64,000 nucleotides of DNA, taken from NCBI RefSeq assembly GCF_900101435.1, contig NZ_FMZH01000005.1, positions 1 through 64,000 of the forward strand. Reading direction: 5' to 3'. A model generated the notes under the pieces. That model did no database searches, was not told the origin of the DNA, and saw nothing but the letters and a program-made list of their open reading frames with translations. Positions 1-9,172 of this stretch are shown here, piece by piece (position 1 is the stretch's first letter; each line of letters opens with the position of its first letter). The stretch is from Pedobacter soli. GTDB taxonomy: Bacteria > Bacteroidota > Bacteroidia > Sphingobacteriales > Sphingobacteriaceae. The translations under genes were made by a program, and so were the position numbers.

Positions 1-286
1 TGTCACCTTTGGGCCCATTAATATTTGTCCAGGTGTTGGTAGTAGGGTTGTATACCCAGGTACCACTATCGTTGGTTACAATGGTAACGCCTGTACCCGG
101 AGCACCTGCAGTACCAGATCCCGGAGTACCTGGTACGCCACTGGTACCCGGCATCCCCTGAACACCAACTACGCCTGCATCACCTTTGTCACCTTTTGGC
201 CCTTTAATATTCGTCCAGGTATTAGTAGTAGGGTTATACACCCAGGTACCAGTACGATTGATTACGATAGTAACACCCGTCCCCGG
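1..286 (-). repeat. 186-bp tandem repeat inside collagen-like gene
   Basis: Positions 1-100 and 187-286 are near-identical copies, offset by exactly 186 bp (62 codons), each coding for a GTGVTIV...GTWVYNPTTNTWTNI...GPKGD unit. Differences are mostly at third codon positions. More copies probably lie beyond the left edge. Confidence 0.85.
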
Positions 287-673
287 CCCACCAGGCTGAC
301 CAGGCGTGCCAGGTATACCATCTTTATCAGGCTGCGATTCAACCAGGATAAAACCTGAATCTCCTTTCGATCCTTTAACTAAATTCCATTTTGTTCCATC
401 GTTGTAATAAATGCCCGGAACAACATCATTATTGGTAGCCGTGTTGTAAACCATCATACCAGCCACATGTGCCGATAGTGGAAAAGCGTCGGTAGTGGTT
501 CTTAATGCGACTCTTGTATGCAACAAGCCTTTATTTGAGCTTTCGAGTTCGAATATGGCGTCTTTGTTAGGTAGTTTTTTATCCGTTATTGTGCCATCCG
601 TTATTTTTTGCTGGGCTAGTGCAGCATAGCCACTTAATGACAAACCTAAGCTAAGGAGTAAGCGTTTTTTCAT
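1..673 (-). CDS. Collagen-like repeat secreted protein (3' end outside window)
   Basis: The frame opens at an ATG at 673 and runs off the left edge without a stop, so only the N-terminal ~224 residues are visible. A signal peptide (MKKRLLLSLGLSLSGYAALA) is followed by a ~90-residue head that resembles the start of Bacteroidota surface or tail-fibre-like proteins (FELESSNKGLL, GMMVYNTA, GIYYNDGTKW). After that come collagen-type Gly-X-Y stretches (GIPGTPGQPGGPG, GPKGDKGD). A 62-residue unit containing GTWVYNPTTNTWTN is repeated in tandem; the DNA copies lie at 187-286 and 1-100, a period of 186 bp. The role is probably a cell-surface or secreted fibrous protein; this is inferred from repeat type only. 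The repeat count cannot be known because the gene is cut. Confidence 0.85.
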   Translation of the reverse strand, partial: MKKRLLLSLGLSLSGYAALAQQKITDGTITDKKLPNKDAIFELESSNKGLLHTRVALRTTTDAFPLSAHVAGMMVYNTATNNDVVPGIYYNDGTKWNLVKGSKGDSGFILVESQPDKDGIPGTPGQPGGPGTGVTIVINRTGTWVYNPTTNTWTNIKGPKGDKGDAGVVGVQGMPGTSGVPGTPGSGTAGAPGTGVTIVTNDSGTWVYNPTTNTWTNINGPKGD

Positions 674-1445
674 TTGTTATACGTTATTGTTCTGTTCAGC
701 ATAGATCAAGGATCTGTTGCTTTAAAAATTTGCAATTCCTGTAGTTTCAGCATTACATAAAATAACCAAACGGCGTGCCCGACAGTTAGCTACTTATGGG
801 ATGTTGAGGATGGGACGGTTTTGAAAAATAAATCGTTTTATTTTCCGGTTACAAAGAAATAATTATGAAAAAACATACAGAAATTTATAAATACGCACAT
901 ATACTTACCTAAAGTAAAACACTGACAAACAAATAGATAACACCAAAACAGCCTGCCTTCAGATAGGATAAAGCAAGTGAAAAGCTGGTGAAATTGTTAT
1001 TTTCTGATTAATAACAATTCGTTTTGAAATGCGTAAACTTAAGACTACAAAAAATAAAATATACGAATTTTACCAAATGCGTGTGTTTGCGTAAAAGAAT
1101 ACAGGTGATTTTTATCGAAAAATTATGGCGTTTGAGCTTGGTTGTTGAAATGAAAAATGTAATGCAGCTGGGGGATACAAGCCCCGGCTAACGAGTGGTC
1201 GGGCACTCATCATATAGGTTATCATACCCAGCCTCCTGAACTGGGACAGGTAGTTGAAGGATTATCTTTAAGATTTGAGTGATGCCAGCTTTTACCGGCT
1301 GATTTTATTTTTTTTCACCCAAGATATGTAAGTAAATTTAAGGAGTGGATAATTCCATTACGTAAGACTCCGGATTTTGAAAGCCCAACCAAGGGGGAGT
1401 TCGTAATAAATGCTGCCCTCCTGACTTTATTTTAATTTTTAAGCG
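674..1445. other. Gene-poor 0.77-kb intergenic region
   Basis: This stretch is AT-rich and lies between the start of the collagen-like gene and the stop of the 222-aa orphan. It holds the promoter region of the leftward collagen-like gene, but I could not identify a clear TAnnTTTG box. I see no RNA gene, no strong hairpin and no convincing reading frame. Confidence 0.5.
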
Positions 1446-2114
1446 TTAGCCGTTTTTATTTCCATACATTGCTGCGTTCACTTTAACAAAATCTTTTCGA
1501 AGGTTGCTTAAAACCTCTTTCTGGCTTTCAAAAAGCATCTCTTCAGATATAATGGTTTTCATAAGGTGAATCTTGCCATATCGCTCTCCAAAACAATATC
1601 CATCAGTCATTGCACACACAAAACGCTCTCCACCACCTTGCATTTCATTTTCAAAGCCATGGTAAAGCGATCGGATATCATTATTTAAAACAGTAAAGGT
1701 AAAACCCCAGATTCCGGAAAAATAACGTTTTATAATATCGTCGCTGGAAGCCGAAAAATCTTTTACAATCCGTTCGCGGTATCGCTTAAAAAAATGAGGC
1801 GGAAATATTGTCGTAGTGCCATTTTCCATCGATATCACGGCAGCGTACAGACCCTCCGCCCGATTGTATAAACAACGCACACCAATAGTTGGGTTATGAT
1901 AATCGCTCCTTTTCATAGCCATAAATGTTAGGATAAAGCGATTTTTATTTAACCTGCTGTAACACTCGTAAGAATAGCTAAACGGATACCGGCTGGCCTT
2001 TAAAACCCTACGCCTGAATTCTTTATGGCAATTCATTATTTTATTCGTGAGCGTTGCCAGGTCTTTAAATAGTTCGTTGTGAATTTCAATTAAAGCCATT
2101 GAAGATACTATCAT
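1446..2114 (-). CDS. Hypothetical protein, 222 aa, family not recognised
   Basis: This is an open frame of 222 residues with no signal peptide, no lipobox and no obvious transmembrane segment, so it is probably cytoplasmic. It is rich in basic and aromatic residues (YPFSYSYECYSRLNKNR, FFKRYRERIV), with a predicted helical N-terminus (MALIEIHNELFKDLATL) and a helical C-terminus. The start could be Met1 or Met6. It stands alone, 0.77 kb from the gene on one side and 0.64 kb from a tRNA on the other, so context gives no clue. I do not recognise any catalytic motif. Normal codon usage and the length suggest it is real. Confidence 0.6.
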   Translation of the reverse strand: MIVSSMALIEIHNELFKDLATLTNKIMNCHKEFRRRVLKASRYPFSYSYECYSRLNKNRFILTFMAMKRSDYHNPTIGVRCLYNRAEGLYAAVISMENGTTTIFPPHFFKRYRERIVKDFSASSDDIIKRYFSGIWGFTFTVLNNDIRSLYHGFENEMQGGGERFVCAMTDGYCFGERYGKIHLMKTIISEEMLFESQKEVLSNLRKDFVKVNAAMYGNKNG

Positions 2115-2590
2115 AAAAACGCGTGTTTAGTTTGGCAAATGGACTGTTTTCAACTTTTCAGATATAATGGCGATAACCGCTGGTTTGTATGGTGTGATTT
2201 CGATCGAAATCCGCTTGCTTAAATTCATGGTAAATGGCTTTTAATTTAAAATTTAATTAACAAATCCTTTTCAAGCGTATAAGCAACGTCAATTGCGGTA
2301 CACGCATTCATGAGCTGTTTACGCTACATTTTTATAAAAAATATGGGATATGTTAACCATTTAGCCAAAGATGGGCTTGCGGGGCAATGGTTAGCCGATA
2401 CAGGTGATCATGGATTAAATATAAATAAAATTGGATAAAAAAGACATGCTTTTTTTAAAATTTAGTAACCCCCACATGGAATGATCGCACCTATCTGAAG
2501 TGAACTGCAGGAATTCTACGGATTTGAGGATAAATAAAGAAGCAAAACAGTAACTATTCGGCTTTTATCAAACTAACAAACAACTGCTTT

Positions 2591-2720
2591 CCTGCGGCGC
2601 TCAGGGTAAATTTCTCGCCCAGCTGTAAACGAAAAAAGCCAACTCGAATTTGGCTTTGTGCTCCTTCTGCCGGGCTCCCTTCGGCTGCGTTCAGGATAAA
2701 CTTCTCGCCCAGCTGTAAAC
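2591..2720 (-). repeat. Two copies of terminator-associated element with tRNA-Asn 3'-end fragment
   Basis: Read on the minus strand, each copy runs GTTTACAGCTGGGCGAGAA, then TTTAYCCTGARCG and an AGCCGAAGG-like end. The copies sit at 2671-2720 and 2591-2630. Between them, 2660-2677 repeats the last ~18 bases of the tRNA-Asn gene (GAGCCCGGCAGAAGGAGC) and is followed by a second hairpin. Related copies occur at 12901-12946, 33008-33050 and 33107-33146, always directly after a terminator. Confidence 0.8.
2632..2657 (-). terminator. Second hairpin terminator downstream of tRNA-Asn
   Basis: On the minus strand this is a GCCAA/TTGGC stem followed by a T run (TTTTTTCG). It differs slightly in stem from the terminator at 2718-2748 and follows the tRNA 3'-end fragment at 2660-2677. 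Confidence 0.65.
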
Positions 2721-2748
2721 AAAAAAAGCCAACTCGAAAGTTGGCTTT
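2718..2748 (-). terminator. Rho-independent terminator of tRNA-Asn (minus)
   Basis: On the minus strand the sequence reads AAAGCCAACT, a short loop, AGTTGGCTTT and a run of seven T. It lies 4 nt after the tRNA 3' end. Confidence 0.8.
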
Positions 2749-2751
2749 GTG

Positions 2752-2825
2752 CTCCTTCTGCTGGGCTCGAACCAGCGACCCTCTGATTAACAGTCAGATG
2801 CTCTAACCGGCTGAGCTAAGAAGGA
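2752..2825 (-). tRNA. tRNA-Asn (anticodon GTT), copy 1
   Basis: This is a 74-nt cloverleaf on the minus strand. The acceptor stem TCCTTCT pairs with AGAAGGA and the discriminator is G. The anticodon loop CTGTTAA sits within TCTGA/TCAGA, giving anticodon GTT, and the T-arm contains GGTTCGAGCC. CCA is not encoded. It is identical to the tRNA at 32901-32974, which lies in the opposite orientation. Confidence 0.96.
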
Positions 2826-2894
2826 ATCCGGCTATCCAAAAAACAAGTTTCTTTAAGCTTTGCAGCCAATATCCGCTTGCTTGTTTTGGGAGTG

Positions 2895-2902
2895 CAATAT
2901 TA
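2895..2902 (-). promoter_or_regulatory. Putative -7 box of tRNA-Asn copy 1
   Basis: TAATATTG on the minus strand resembles the Bacteroidota -7 consensus TAnnTTTG. It lies about 70 nt before the tRNA and is conserved with the second locus (32822-32829) within ~90 nt of homologous upstream sequence. Confidence 0.5.
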
Positions 2903-2951
2903 GCGCTTTAATCTGATTTATGCAACAAATATTTAAAATTTTATCAAACAA

Positions 2952-2985
2952 AATGGCCTTCCTTAAATAAAGAAAGGCCATTTTA
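2952..2985 (-). terminator. Terminator after susD-like gene
   Basis: On the minus strand AAAATGGCCTT pairs with AAGGCCATTTT across an AT-rich loop and is followed by a short T-rich tail. It lies 37 nt beyond the SusD stop. Confidence 0.65.
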
Positions 2986-3021
2986 CTCATTTCAAACTGA
3001 TTACCAAATAGTTATTGCAAA

Positions 3022-4587
3022 CTACTTTACAATCCACGGTGCTAAATTAATATCATCAACACCATTATACTGTCGCATTAAAGCCTGGTTTAGGTTTTCG
3101 CCATTGGTGGTACGCTCAATATTGGGATACTGAAAACGTTTCGGTATACGCTGACTGTTACCTGTACCTGGCCCAACCTGAAATGCAGGTACACCCGTTC
3201 TGCGGTACTGATAATAAGCTTCGAAACCCGAGTTGCGGAAATAAGCAAGGTATTTCTGTGTCAGGATTTGCGTTAAACCTTTTGCGGTATTGCCATCATA
3301 TTTAACAGCGGCTTGTGCATAATAATCGCTTTCGAAAGTAAAATTAACCGTGTAAGTTTCAAATTCTCCCAGTTTACCGTCTTTTTTCAAAAAGGTAACC
3401 GTATTGCTGCCATCGTGTATGCCATAAAAAGCAATAGACGCCTGAATTCCTTTTTTGTACCAGCTTTCAGCATCGCCGCTAACCCAACCGCGGTTAATCC
3501 CTTCGGCTTTAATGAAACACAATTCAGGGTAAGAAATAATGAAAGTATTTTCGGCAGTATAACCACTATAATAACGGTAACGGCCAATTAACGAGTATAA
3601 ACCTTTCTGCACTTTATCCAGCATTACCCCCTGATCTTCGCCGGTGCTGGCACCCACGAAATTACGGTAATCGGTAAGGGCATAACCATTGGCTTCGGCA
3701 ATACCCCTGGCAGGTTCAGCCACCATATAGGCGCGTGGGTCTTTCAGTTGCGAAAGGGTATTTAAATAAGTACCAGCCATGTTATAACGCAGCGCGTCGT
3801 TACCAAAGTTATCTTTATTGTTAGGGTATTTGTTAAAATTTTCATTATACACAAATTGCAGGTTATCAGCCATACTCTCCATTACCGGATATTTGGCAGC
3901 ATTACCCAAAATAGTGGCAAACTGTTGTTTTACCTGCAGATCGGCATCATCTACACGGCTGCTCAGGTGAATCAACGCCCTTAACCTGAAAGTATTAACC
4001 ACCTTTTGCCAGGCCGGCAAATCGTTTTTAAGGTAAATGTCGCCCTTAAGTTCTTTGTTACCCGCAGCAATCAATGCCGTTAAATCGGTATTGGCCTGAT
4101 CTAACCAGGTTAACGATTGCTTGAAGATGTCTTTCTGGGTATCGTACTTTGGGGTCAGGTTGGCAAAACCTTTTAAGGCATCAGACATTGGCAAATCGCC
4201 TACCTTTAAACTCATTTTAATAAAGAAATAAGCTTTAAAGAATTTGGCTAATGCCAGGTATGGCTTGGCTACCTCGCCACCTAAACGGGTAGCTTCTTCT
4301 TCCATTTTACTTACGTTTTTTAAGGTCGTATAGTCAAGCGAGGCCCCTGTCCAGTCGTAATTATTGGTAGCGTAGTAAAAATAATTGGCGGCTGTATATT
4401 GGTTCCAGCGCTCGGTGCTCGAGAAAGGCGCCTCGTACATATCGTACAAAATACCATTAATAAGCAGGTTTGGCGGAACGTGTTCGGCCTGATTGGGATT
4501 ATGGAAATTTTCTTCGAAGGTTTTCTTACATCCGGTTGCTACAGCCAGTGCGATGAAGAAAAATAGCATGCGATATATTGATTTCAT
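3022..4587 (-). CDS. SusD/RagB-like outer-membrane lipoprotein
   Basis: This is the surface substrate-binding partner of the SusC-like channel encoded just upstream. I chose the start at 4587 rather than an in-frame ATG at 4623, because it gives a proper lipoprotein signal (MKSIYRMLFFFIALAVATGC; lipidated Cys20) and removes an overlap with susC. It is 521 aa, the usual size. Helical TPR-like segments (PYLALAKFFKAYFF, TFRLRALIHLSSR) and the C-terminal YPELCFIKAEG motif fit the SusD-like_2 group. It is expected to sit on the outer face of the outer membrane. It is the last gene of the leftward run. Ligand unknown; the neighbouring enzymes suggest a phospho- or phosphono-compound rather than a glycan. 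Confidence 0.92.
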   Translation of the reverse strand: MKSIYRMLFFFIALAVATGCKKTFEENFHNPNQAEHVPPNLLINGILYDMYEAPFSSTERWNQYTAANYFYYATNNYDWTGASLDYTTLKNVSKMEEEATRLGGEVAKPYLALAKFFKAYFFIKMSLKVGDLPMSDALKGFANLTPKYDTQKDIFKQSLTWLDQANTDLTALIAAGNKELKGDIYLKNDLPAWQKVVNTFRLRALIHLSSRVDDADLQVKQQFATILGNAAKYPVMESMADNLQFVYNENFNKYPNNKDNFGNDALRYNMAGTYLNTLSQLKDPRAYMVAEPARGIAEANGYALTDYRNFVGASTGEDQGVMLDKVQKGLYSLIGRYRYYSGYTAENTFIISYPELCFIKAEGINRGWVSGDAESWYKKGIQASIAFYGIHDGSNTVTFLKKDGKLGEFETYTVNFTFESDYYAQAAVKYDGNTAKGLTQILTQKYLAYFRNSGFEAYYQYRRTGVPAFQVGPGTGNSQRIPKRFQYPNIERTTNGENLNQALMRQYNGVDDINLAPWIVK

Positions 4588-4609
4588 GATCTTTGTTTTT
4601 TTTAATGGC

Positions 4610-7600
4610 TTAGAAAGTAACATTCAGGTTAAAACCAACACTTCGTGTAGTTGGCGTTTGCAGCGTAGAAGTACCCTCCCTGCCCGAATACTGGTCTACA
4701 TCCACATCGTTATAGGTAGAATTGATAAAATAAAGCAGGTTACGGCCTACTACTGAGAAATTGGCCGAACGGATAAAGGTGCCCTCTAATAACTTTTTAG
4801 GCAACTGATACCCAAAAGTTACTTCGCGCAGTTTGGCATAGGTACGGCTCATCATGGTATTTTCTTTGGCGCCATAAAACACACCTAAATAATCCTGCAA
4901 TAATACCGGTGTAGTATTGGGCGCAAAAGTAAGCTGATCGTAATTGGTAATTACGCCGGTAACCGGATCGAAATTTAGTTTACCGCTATTAGTAAGCACC
5001 ACACCATCGCCTACCCAGGTACCTTTGTAATTGGGATCGTTTACGTGTACATAATCCTGGTAGCGGGCTTCGCCCATTTTACCCTGAATGGTTTCGATCT
5101 GGCGACCGCCCTGAAACGACTTCAAACGTACATAATCCTGCATTACCCCACCTACTTTTCCATCTAACTGAAAGCTAAACGAGAAGTTCTGATACCTGAA
5201 CTTATTGCTAATGCTCCACACCCAGTTTGGATCGGCATGCCCCAACAGCTGGTTAACCGGCAGTGAAATCGGCGTACCGCTCGAAGTATGAATAACCTGT
5301 CCGCTTGGCGACTTTGCCAATACCGAGCCATAAATATTATCGATCCTGTCGCCAGCTTTGAAGAACTGATCAACTGAGGTTTCGCCCGGAGCCAGCTCTT
5401 TATAAATTTGCTTGTAGGTAGACCAGTTTACCATCACATCCCAGCCAAATTTATCGGTAAGCACCGGCGTACCCGATAAGCTTAACTCTACCCCGCTGTT
5501 TTGCGTTTTACGGCCATTAATGGTATTGGTTTGATAGCCGGTAGCCGGCGAAATATTCTGTTTAATGATTTTAGGACCATCGATGTAACGGAAGTAAGTA
5601 GCCTCAAAGCCTAACCTGTTCTTTAAGAACTTAAGATCGATACCACCTTCGTAATTGGTACGGCTTTGCGCTTTAACTGCATTTAAATCGATCAGGTTAT
5701 CGGTATAATACGCACCGGTTTGGTTGTTATAAGTCGGCCTTACACTATAAGGAGAAGAAAGACCATAACCCGGACCACCATAAGAAGAGGTATATTCAGC
5801 TCCATAACCCAAAGGATAAGTTTGCAAAGGTGTGGCACCAATATACTCCAAAGTACCTAAACCCGGATCTTTAACGTTGGCATACGATGCACGAACTTTT
5901 GCAAAGGAAATAAAGGCAGGCATTTTCACATAATCAGATACTACCGAACTTAACGAAACCGATGGGTAGAAAGCTGAGTTATTGCTTGGTGATAGCGCTG
6001 AGTTTTTATCCACACGGCCAGTGGTATTGATATTCAGGTATTTTTTAAAGCTGATATCGACTGAGTAAAAAGCACTCAGCACCAACATATTCGAATTGAA
6101 GTTGAAAGCTTTTACCGGATTTTTCGAGTTAGAGAAATTGTACACATTTGGCACATTCAGGTAATCGGTTGTGGTAAAGCTGGAGTTATAACTGAAATTA
6201 CGCGCGTTACCACCGCCAAATGCACTGATTTCGAACAAATCGCCAACATTTTTATTATACTTTAACAACAACTGCGTATTGTTTTCGAACATGCTGCGGC
6301 GATCTTCGCGGTAATCACCCAGTCCTTCTTCCCTGCCATAAGGATGTGCCGAAAAAGGCATTTTTTCTGTCCTTAACTGATCGTAAGTGGAAATTTGTGT
6401 TTTTAACATCACATCTAAACCTTTGGTCAGGTTATAGTTTAGCGAGGCATAACCGTTAATATCGTTCTTTTTATGACCACGTAACCACTCGTACGACATA
6501 AAATACGGGTTATGATAACGCTGATATTCGGCATAAATAGATTGAATACCTTCTTTACCCGCTTGCCAGTAATTTTTCATATCATCTATATTCCAGTCTG
6601 CACCACCCCAAAGTGTCATGTTATAAATTACACTGTTAGGGCCATAGTTTACATCCGGTATATTATCAGAAAACTGGCGGCTGTAGTTGATATAAGCTTC
6701 GGCCTTTAATTTAGGACTGATATTATAGCTACCACTTACATTAAAGTTATTGATGTTAAGCTGGGTATTCGGGATAATTCCTTTTTGGTAATTATTAGAA
6801 ACCGACACCCTTAAATTGTACTTATCTGTAGCAGATGATAGCGCAATGTTATTAGCCGAAAGTAAACCAGTTTGGATAAAACGCTTTAAATTGTCTTTTC
6901 CACGGGCCACCCAGGGTGTTCCCTGGCGCACGCCATTTGCATCAACCGGACTATCGTATTGCGGAATTAACTGTCCTTCAAATTTTGGCCCCCAGATATC
7001 GTAATCGCCATCATTTAAACCTCCACCTTTACCATCGCCAAAAGCATAGGCACTGTGTTCGCCCGGTCCGTATTCATCCTGGCTTTTAGGCAGGGCAATA
7101 AAACCTTTATTAAATTGTGTGCTCGAGTTTAATTCAACTACAAAACCCTTATCGCTAAGCTTTCCTTTTTTGGTGGTAATTAGTAACGCACCATTGTAAG
7201 CCTGATAGCCGTAAAGCGCAGCGGCAGCAGGGCCTTTAAGCACGGTATAGGTATCAATATCATCGGGGTTGATGTTCCAGGTATCCGAATTGATCGGCAC
7301 CCCATCTACCACCACCAGGTTTACGTTATTACCACGCAGGTAAAGCGATGAACGCCCTAAAAGCTCAGAAGAAACACCTACAGTTAAACCGGCAACTTTA
7401 CCCACCAAACCGTTTACCGGGTTGGCTTCTCTGGCTTTTACCAAATCTGCTCCTTTTACCTCCTGAATGGCGTATCCCAGGTTCCGTTTTTCTTTGCGGA
7501 TACCCAATGCGGTAACCACTACCTCATTCAGGTTTTTTGAATCTGTTTTTAAAATAATGGTCAGGGTATTTCCCGAAACCTGCACTTCCTGACTAATAAA

Positions 7601-7840
7601 ACCGATAGAACTGAGCAACAGGGTCTCGCCTGTTTTGGCATCTATGGTAAAGCGGCCTGATAAATCGGTAGAAATGGCTTTTTTCGTACCTTTTACCAAC
7701 ACACTAACACCCGGAATTGGCTGCTGGGCATCGTCTTTAACAATACCACTGATTTTGGTTTGCGCCGAGGTAATTTCGGGCCCGAGCATTAGGCATAGCA
7801 AAGCCATGATGCCCAATGTCATCTTGTAAAAATGTTTCAT
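4610..7840 (-). CDS. SusC/RagA-like TonB-linked outer-membrane channel
   Basis: This 1076-aa protein has a signal peptide (residues 1-26), a carboxypeptidase-regulatory-like domain (about 28-100), a conserved NEVVVTALG segment (105-113), a plug (about 115-227; LYLRGNNVNLVVVDG, LKGPAAAALYG) and a long beta-barrel ending in a terminal Phe (NVTF). It takes up substrate across the outer membrane using TonB energy, with the SusD protein as lid. The susD start lies 22 nt downstream of its stop, so the two are one transcript. No glycoside hydrolases are nearby; the neighbours are a FAD oxidoreductase, a DUF5690 transporter and an AP-superfamily hydrolase. A 12-mer with an ACGT-AA-ACGT core just before the start (7845-7856) recurs upstream of the XRE-cupin regulator. 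Confidence 0.96.
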   Translation of the reverse strand: MKHFYKMTLGIMALLCLMLGPEITSAQTKISGIVKDDAQQPIPGVSVLVKGTKKAISTDLSGRFTIDAKTGETLLLSSIGFISQEVQVSGNTLTIILKTDSKNLNEVVVTALGIRKEKRNLGYAIQEVKGADLVKAREANPVNGLVGKVAGLTVGVSSELLGRSSLYLRGNNVNLVVVDGVPINSDTWNINPDDIDTYTVLKGPAAAALYGYQAYNGALLITTKKGKLSDKGFVVELNSSTQFNKGFIALPKSQDEYGPGEHSAYAFGDGKGGGLNDGDYDIWGPKFEGQLIPQYDSPVDANGVRQGTPWVARGKDNLKRFIQTGLLSANNIALSSATDKYNLRVSVSNNYQKGIIPNTQLNINNFNVSGSYNISPKLKAEAYINYSRQFSDNIPDVNYGPNSVIYNMTLWGGADWNIDDMKNYWQAGKEGIQSIYAEYQRYHNPYFMSYEWLRGHKKNDINGYASLNYNLTKGLDVMLKTQISTYDQLRTEKMPFSAHPYGREEGLGDYREDRRSMFENNTQLLLKYNKNVGDLFEISAFGGGNARNFSYNSSFTTTDYLNVPNVYNFSNSKNPVKAFNFNSNMLVLSAFYSVDISFKKYLNINTTGRVDKNSALSPSNNSAFYPSVSLSSVVSDYVKMPAFISFAKVRASYANVKDPGLGTLEYIGATPLQTYPLGYGAEYTSSYGGPGYGLSSPYSVRPTYNNQTGAYYTDNLIDLNAVKAQSRTNYEGGIDLKFLKNRLGFEATYFRYIDGPKIIKQNISPATGYQTNTINGRKTQNSGVELSLSGTPVLTDKFGWDVMVNWSTYKQIYKELAPGETSVDQFFKAGDRIDNIYGSVLAKSPSGQVIHTSSGTPISLPVNQLLGHADPNWVWSISNKFRYQNFSFSFQLDGKVGGVMQDYVRLKSFQGGRQIETIQGKMGEARYQDYVHVNDPNYKGTWVGDGVVLTNSGKLNFDPVTGVITNYDQLTFAPNTTPVLLQDYLGVFYGAKENTMMSRTYAKLREVTFGYQLPKKLLEGTFIRSANFSVVGRNLLYFINSTYNDVDVDQYSGREGTSTLQTPTTRSVGFNLNVTF

Positions 7841-7844
7841 AAAT

Positions 7845-7856
7845 ACGTAAACGTTA
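7845..7856. promoter_or_regulatory. Candidate operator TACGTAAACGTT upstream of susC
   Basis: The same 12-mer occurs at 12333-12344 upstream of the XRE-cupin regulator gene. It contains two ACGT palindromes separated by AA. A wider inverted repeat (ATTAGG/CCTAAT) lies at about 7876-7900. A binding role is inferred only from the shared location. Confidence 0.35.
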
Positions 7857-7945
7857 GGGTTTAATCTGATGCAATATTAGGTCATGAATGTTAGCCTAAT
7901 ACGAAGTTTCAGTTAACAAAACAACGTGTTTTTGTTTAGCATTTG

Positions 7946-9109
7946 TTAACTAAATATATCTTTAATGCTCTGTGCTGCATAACCCGCGCTAGCCGTCATT
8001 CCTTTGCCACCAATAGCAGTACGGATGTGGATACAATCGTCCAGATCGTAGGTTACAATGTGTTTGGTAGGATGTTGCGGATAAAACCCTGCCCAGGTAC
8101 TTTGCAATTTGTTTACATCAAAATCTACAATACGCGCAGCCTCATCCAGCATCAGCTGATTAATGTGATGACTTAAATCAAAACCAAGATCATCGAAATG
8201 GTTTACATCTGCATATACGTGCGAATCGCCAATGATAATGCTATTATCTGCAGCTTGCTTAAACAGGATATGAATCCCCCACTTCTTCAATTCATCATAA
8301 TGTTCAGGGGTTTTTACCGATTTAAAAGAAGGACAATAATGCTCAAAACTTTCATAACGGCGCGTGGTTAAACCGGTTAAAATATTACCAGACAAAGCTA
8401 CATCAGTCATGGGCACCGTGCGCATCATCTGCAACTTACTTACCACAATACCGCTTTCGCTAAACAGTTCGGGGTAAAGCAGTTTAAATTCGTAACCGTT
8501 ACAAATAATGGCTTTCTCTGCAGTAAAAACCACACTGTTGTTTCTTAAGCCAACTTCTACGCCATTGCCTTTACGTGTGCAGGCAGTTACAGGACTGTTG
8601 TACTGCAAGGTATAACCATTAAATTTAGCCTGCATATACTGCTGCAGACGGTAAATCATCAATTCGGGTTCTACGCTAATTTCTTGCGGAAAGAATATTG
8701 CCTCTTTTGCGTACGAGGCTTTTATAGCAGGATATTTATTCAGAATAGCTGCCTGTCCAAGCAGCTCGGTTTCGTAACCTAAAGTATCATAATGTGCTTT
8801 TAGCTCGTGTATTAAAGTTTGCTCATCATCATCTGATGCAATGTAAACACTACCGTTGTTACGCACCGAAATATCAAATTCCTGTTGGATAGATTTGTAG
8901 ATTTCCAATCCGGCTACACCATACTCAAACCACTCGGCTTCCATACCCGAAGGCACCACCTGGCCAAAGTTACGCACAGTAGCTCCTACCGGAAAGTTAT
9001 CTTTTTCTAACTGCAATACAGTTTTACCGGCAAGCAAGGCATGATAGGCATGGAAAGTACCCAATATACCTCCGCCAATTACAATAAGATCGAAATGTTT
9101 ATTTGTCAT
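7946..9109 (-). CDS. TIGR03364-type FAD-dependent oxidoreductase (aminophosphonate oxidase candidate)
   Basis: This 387-aa DAO-fold flavoenzyme has the Rossmann motif GGGILG (G12-G14-G17) with Glu35 at the end of strand 2 for FAD ribose binding, a GATVRNFGQ segment and a C-terminal GGKGMTASAGYAA flavin-contact region. These match the TIGR03364 family as I know it; members are genomically tied to phosphonate breakdown and proposed to oxidise the amine of 2-aminoethylphosphonate-like compounds to an aldehyde. It has no signal peptide and is cytoplasmic. The flanking DUF5690 transporter gene (63 nt upstream) and the susCD genes (105 nt downstream) suggest it consumes what they import. The partner HAD phosphonatase often found with it is not visible here. 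The family call is firm; the substrate is inferred. Confidence 0.85.
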   Translation of the reverse strand: MTNKHFDLIVIGGGILGTFHAYHALLAGKTVLQLEKDNFPVGATVRNFGQVVPSGMEAEWFEYGVAGLEIYKSIQQEFDISVRNNGSVYIASDDDEQTLIHELKAHYDTLGYETELLGQAAILNKYPAIKASYAKEAIFFPQEISVEPELMIYRLQQYMQAKFNGYTLQYNSPVTACTRKGNGVEVGLRNNSVVFTAEKAIICNGYEFKLLYPELFSESGIVVSKLQMMRTVPMTDVALSGNILTGLTTRRYESFEHYCPSFKSVKTPEHYDELKKWGIHILFKQAADNSIIIGDSHVYADVNHFDDLGFDLSHHINQLMLDEAARIVDFDVNKLQSTWAGFYPQHPTKHIVTYDLDDCIHIRTAIGGKGMTASAGYAAQSIKDIFS

Positions 9110-9172
9110 GGAATTTTTATTCTGGTGCCCACCGGTTTAATTTTCCGGCCAGCACAAATTTATTTTTTATTA

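Larger units (their letters stand above)
2115..2751. other. Intergenic region with tRNA-associated repeats
   Basis: No gene is visible in 2115-2590. From 2591 to 2751 the region contains two copies of a terminator plus conserved element (offset about 90 bp) and a copy of the tRNA-Asn 3' end; these are listed separately. Confidence 0.6.

Noticed and set aside
1..673. Phage tail fibre gene marking a prophage
   Set aside because: It has a signal peptide and no phage genes lie nearby; a secreted collagen-like protein fits better.
3313..3591. Small plus-strand frame inside the susD-like gene
   Set aside because: Antisense shadow of a well-supported SusD protein.
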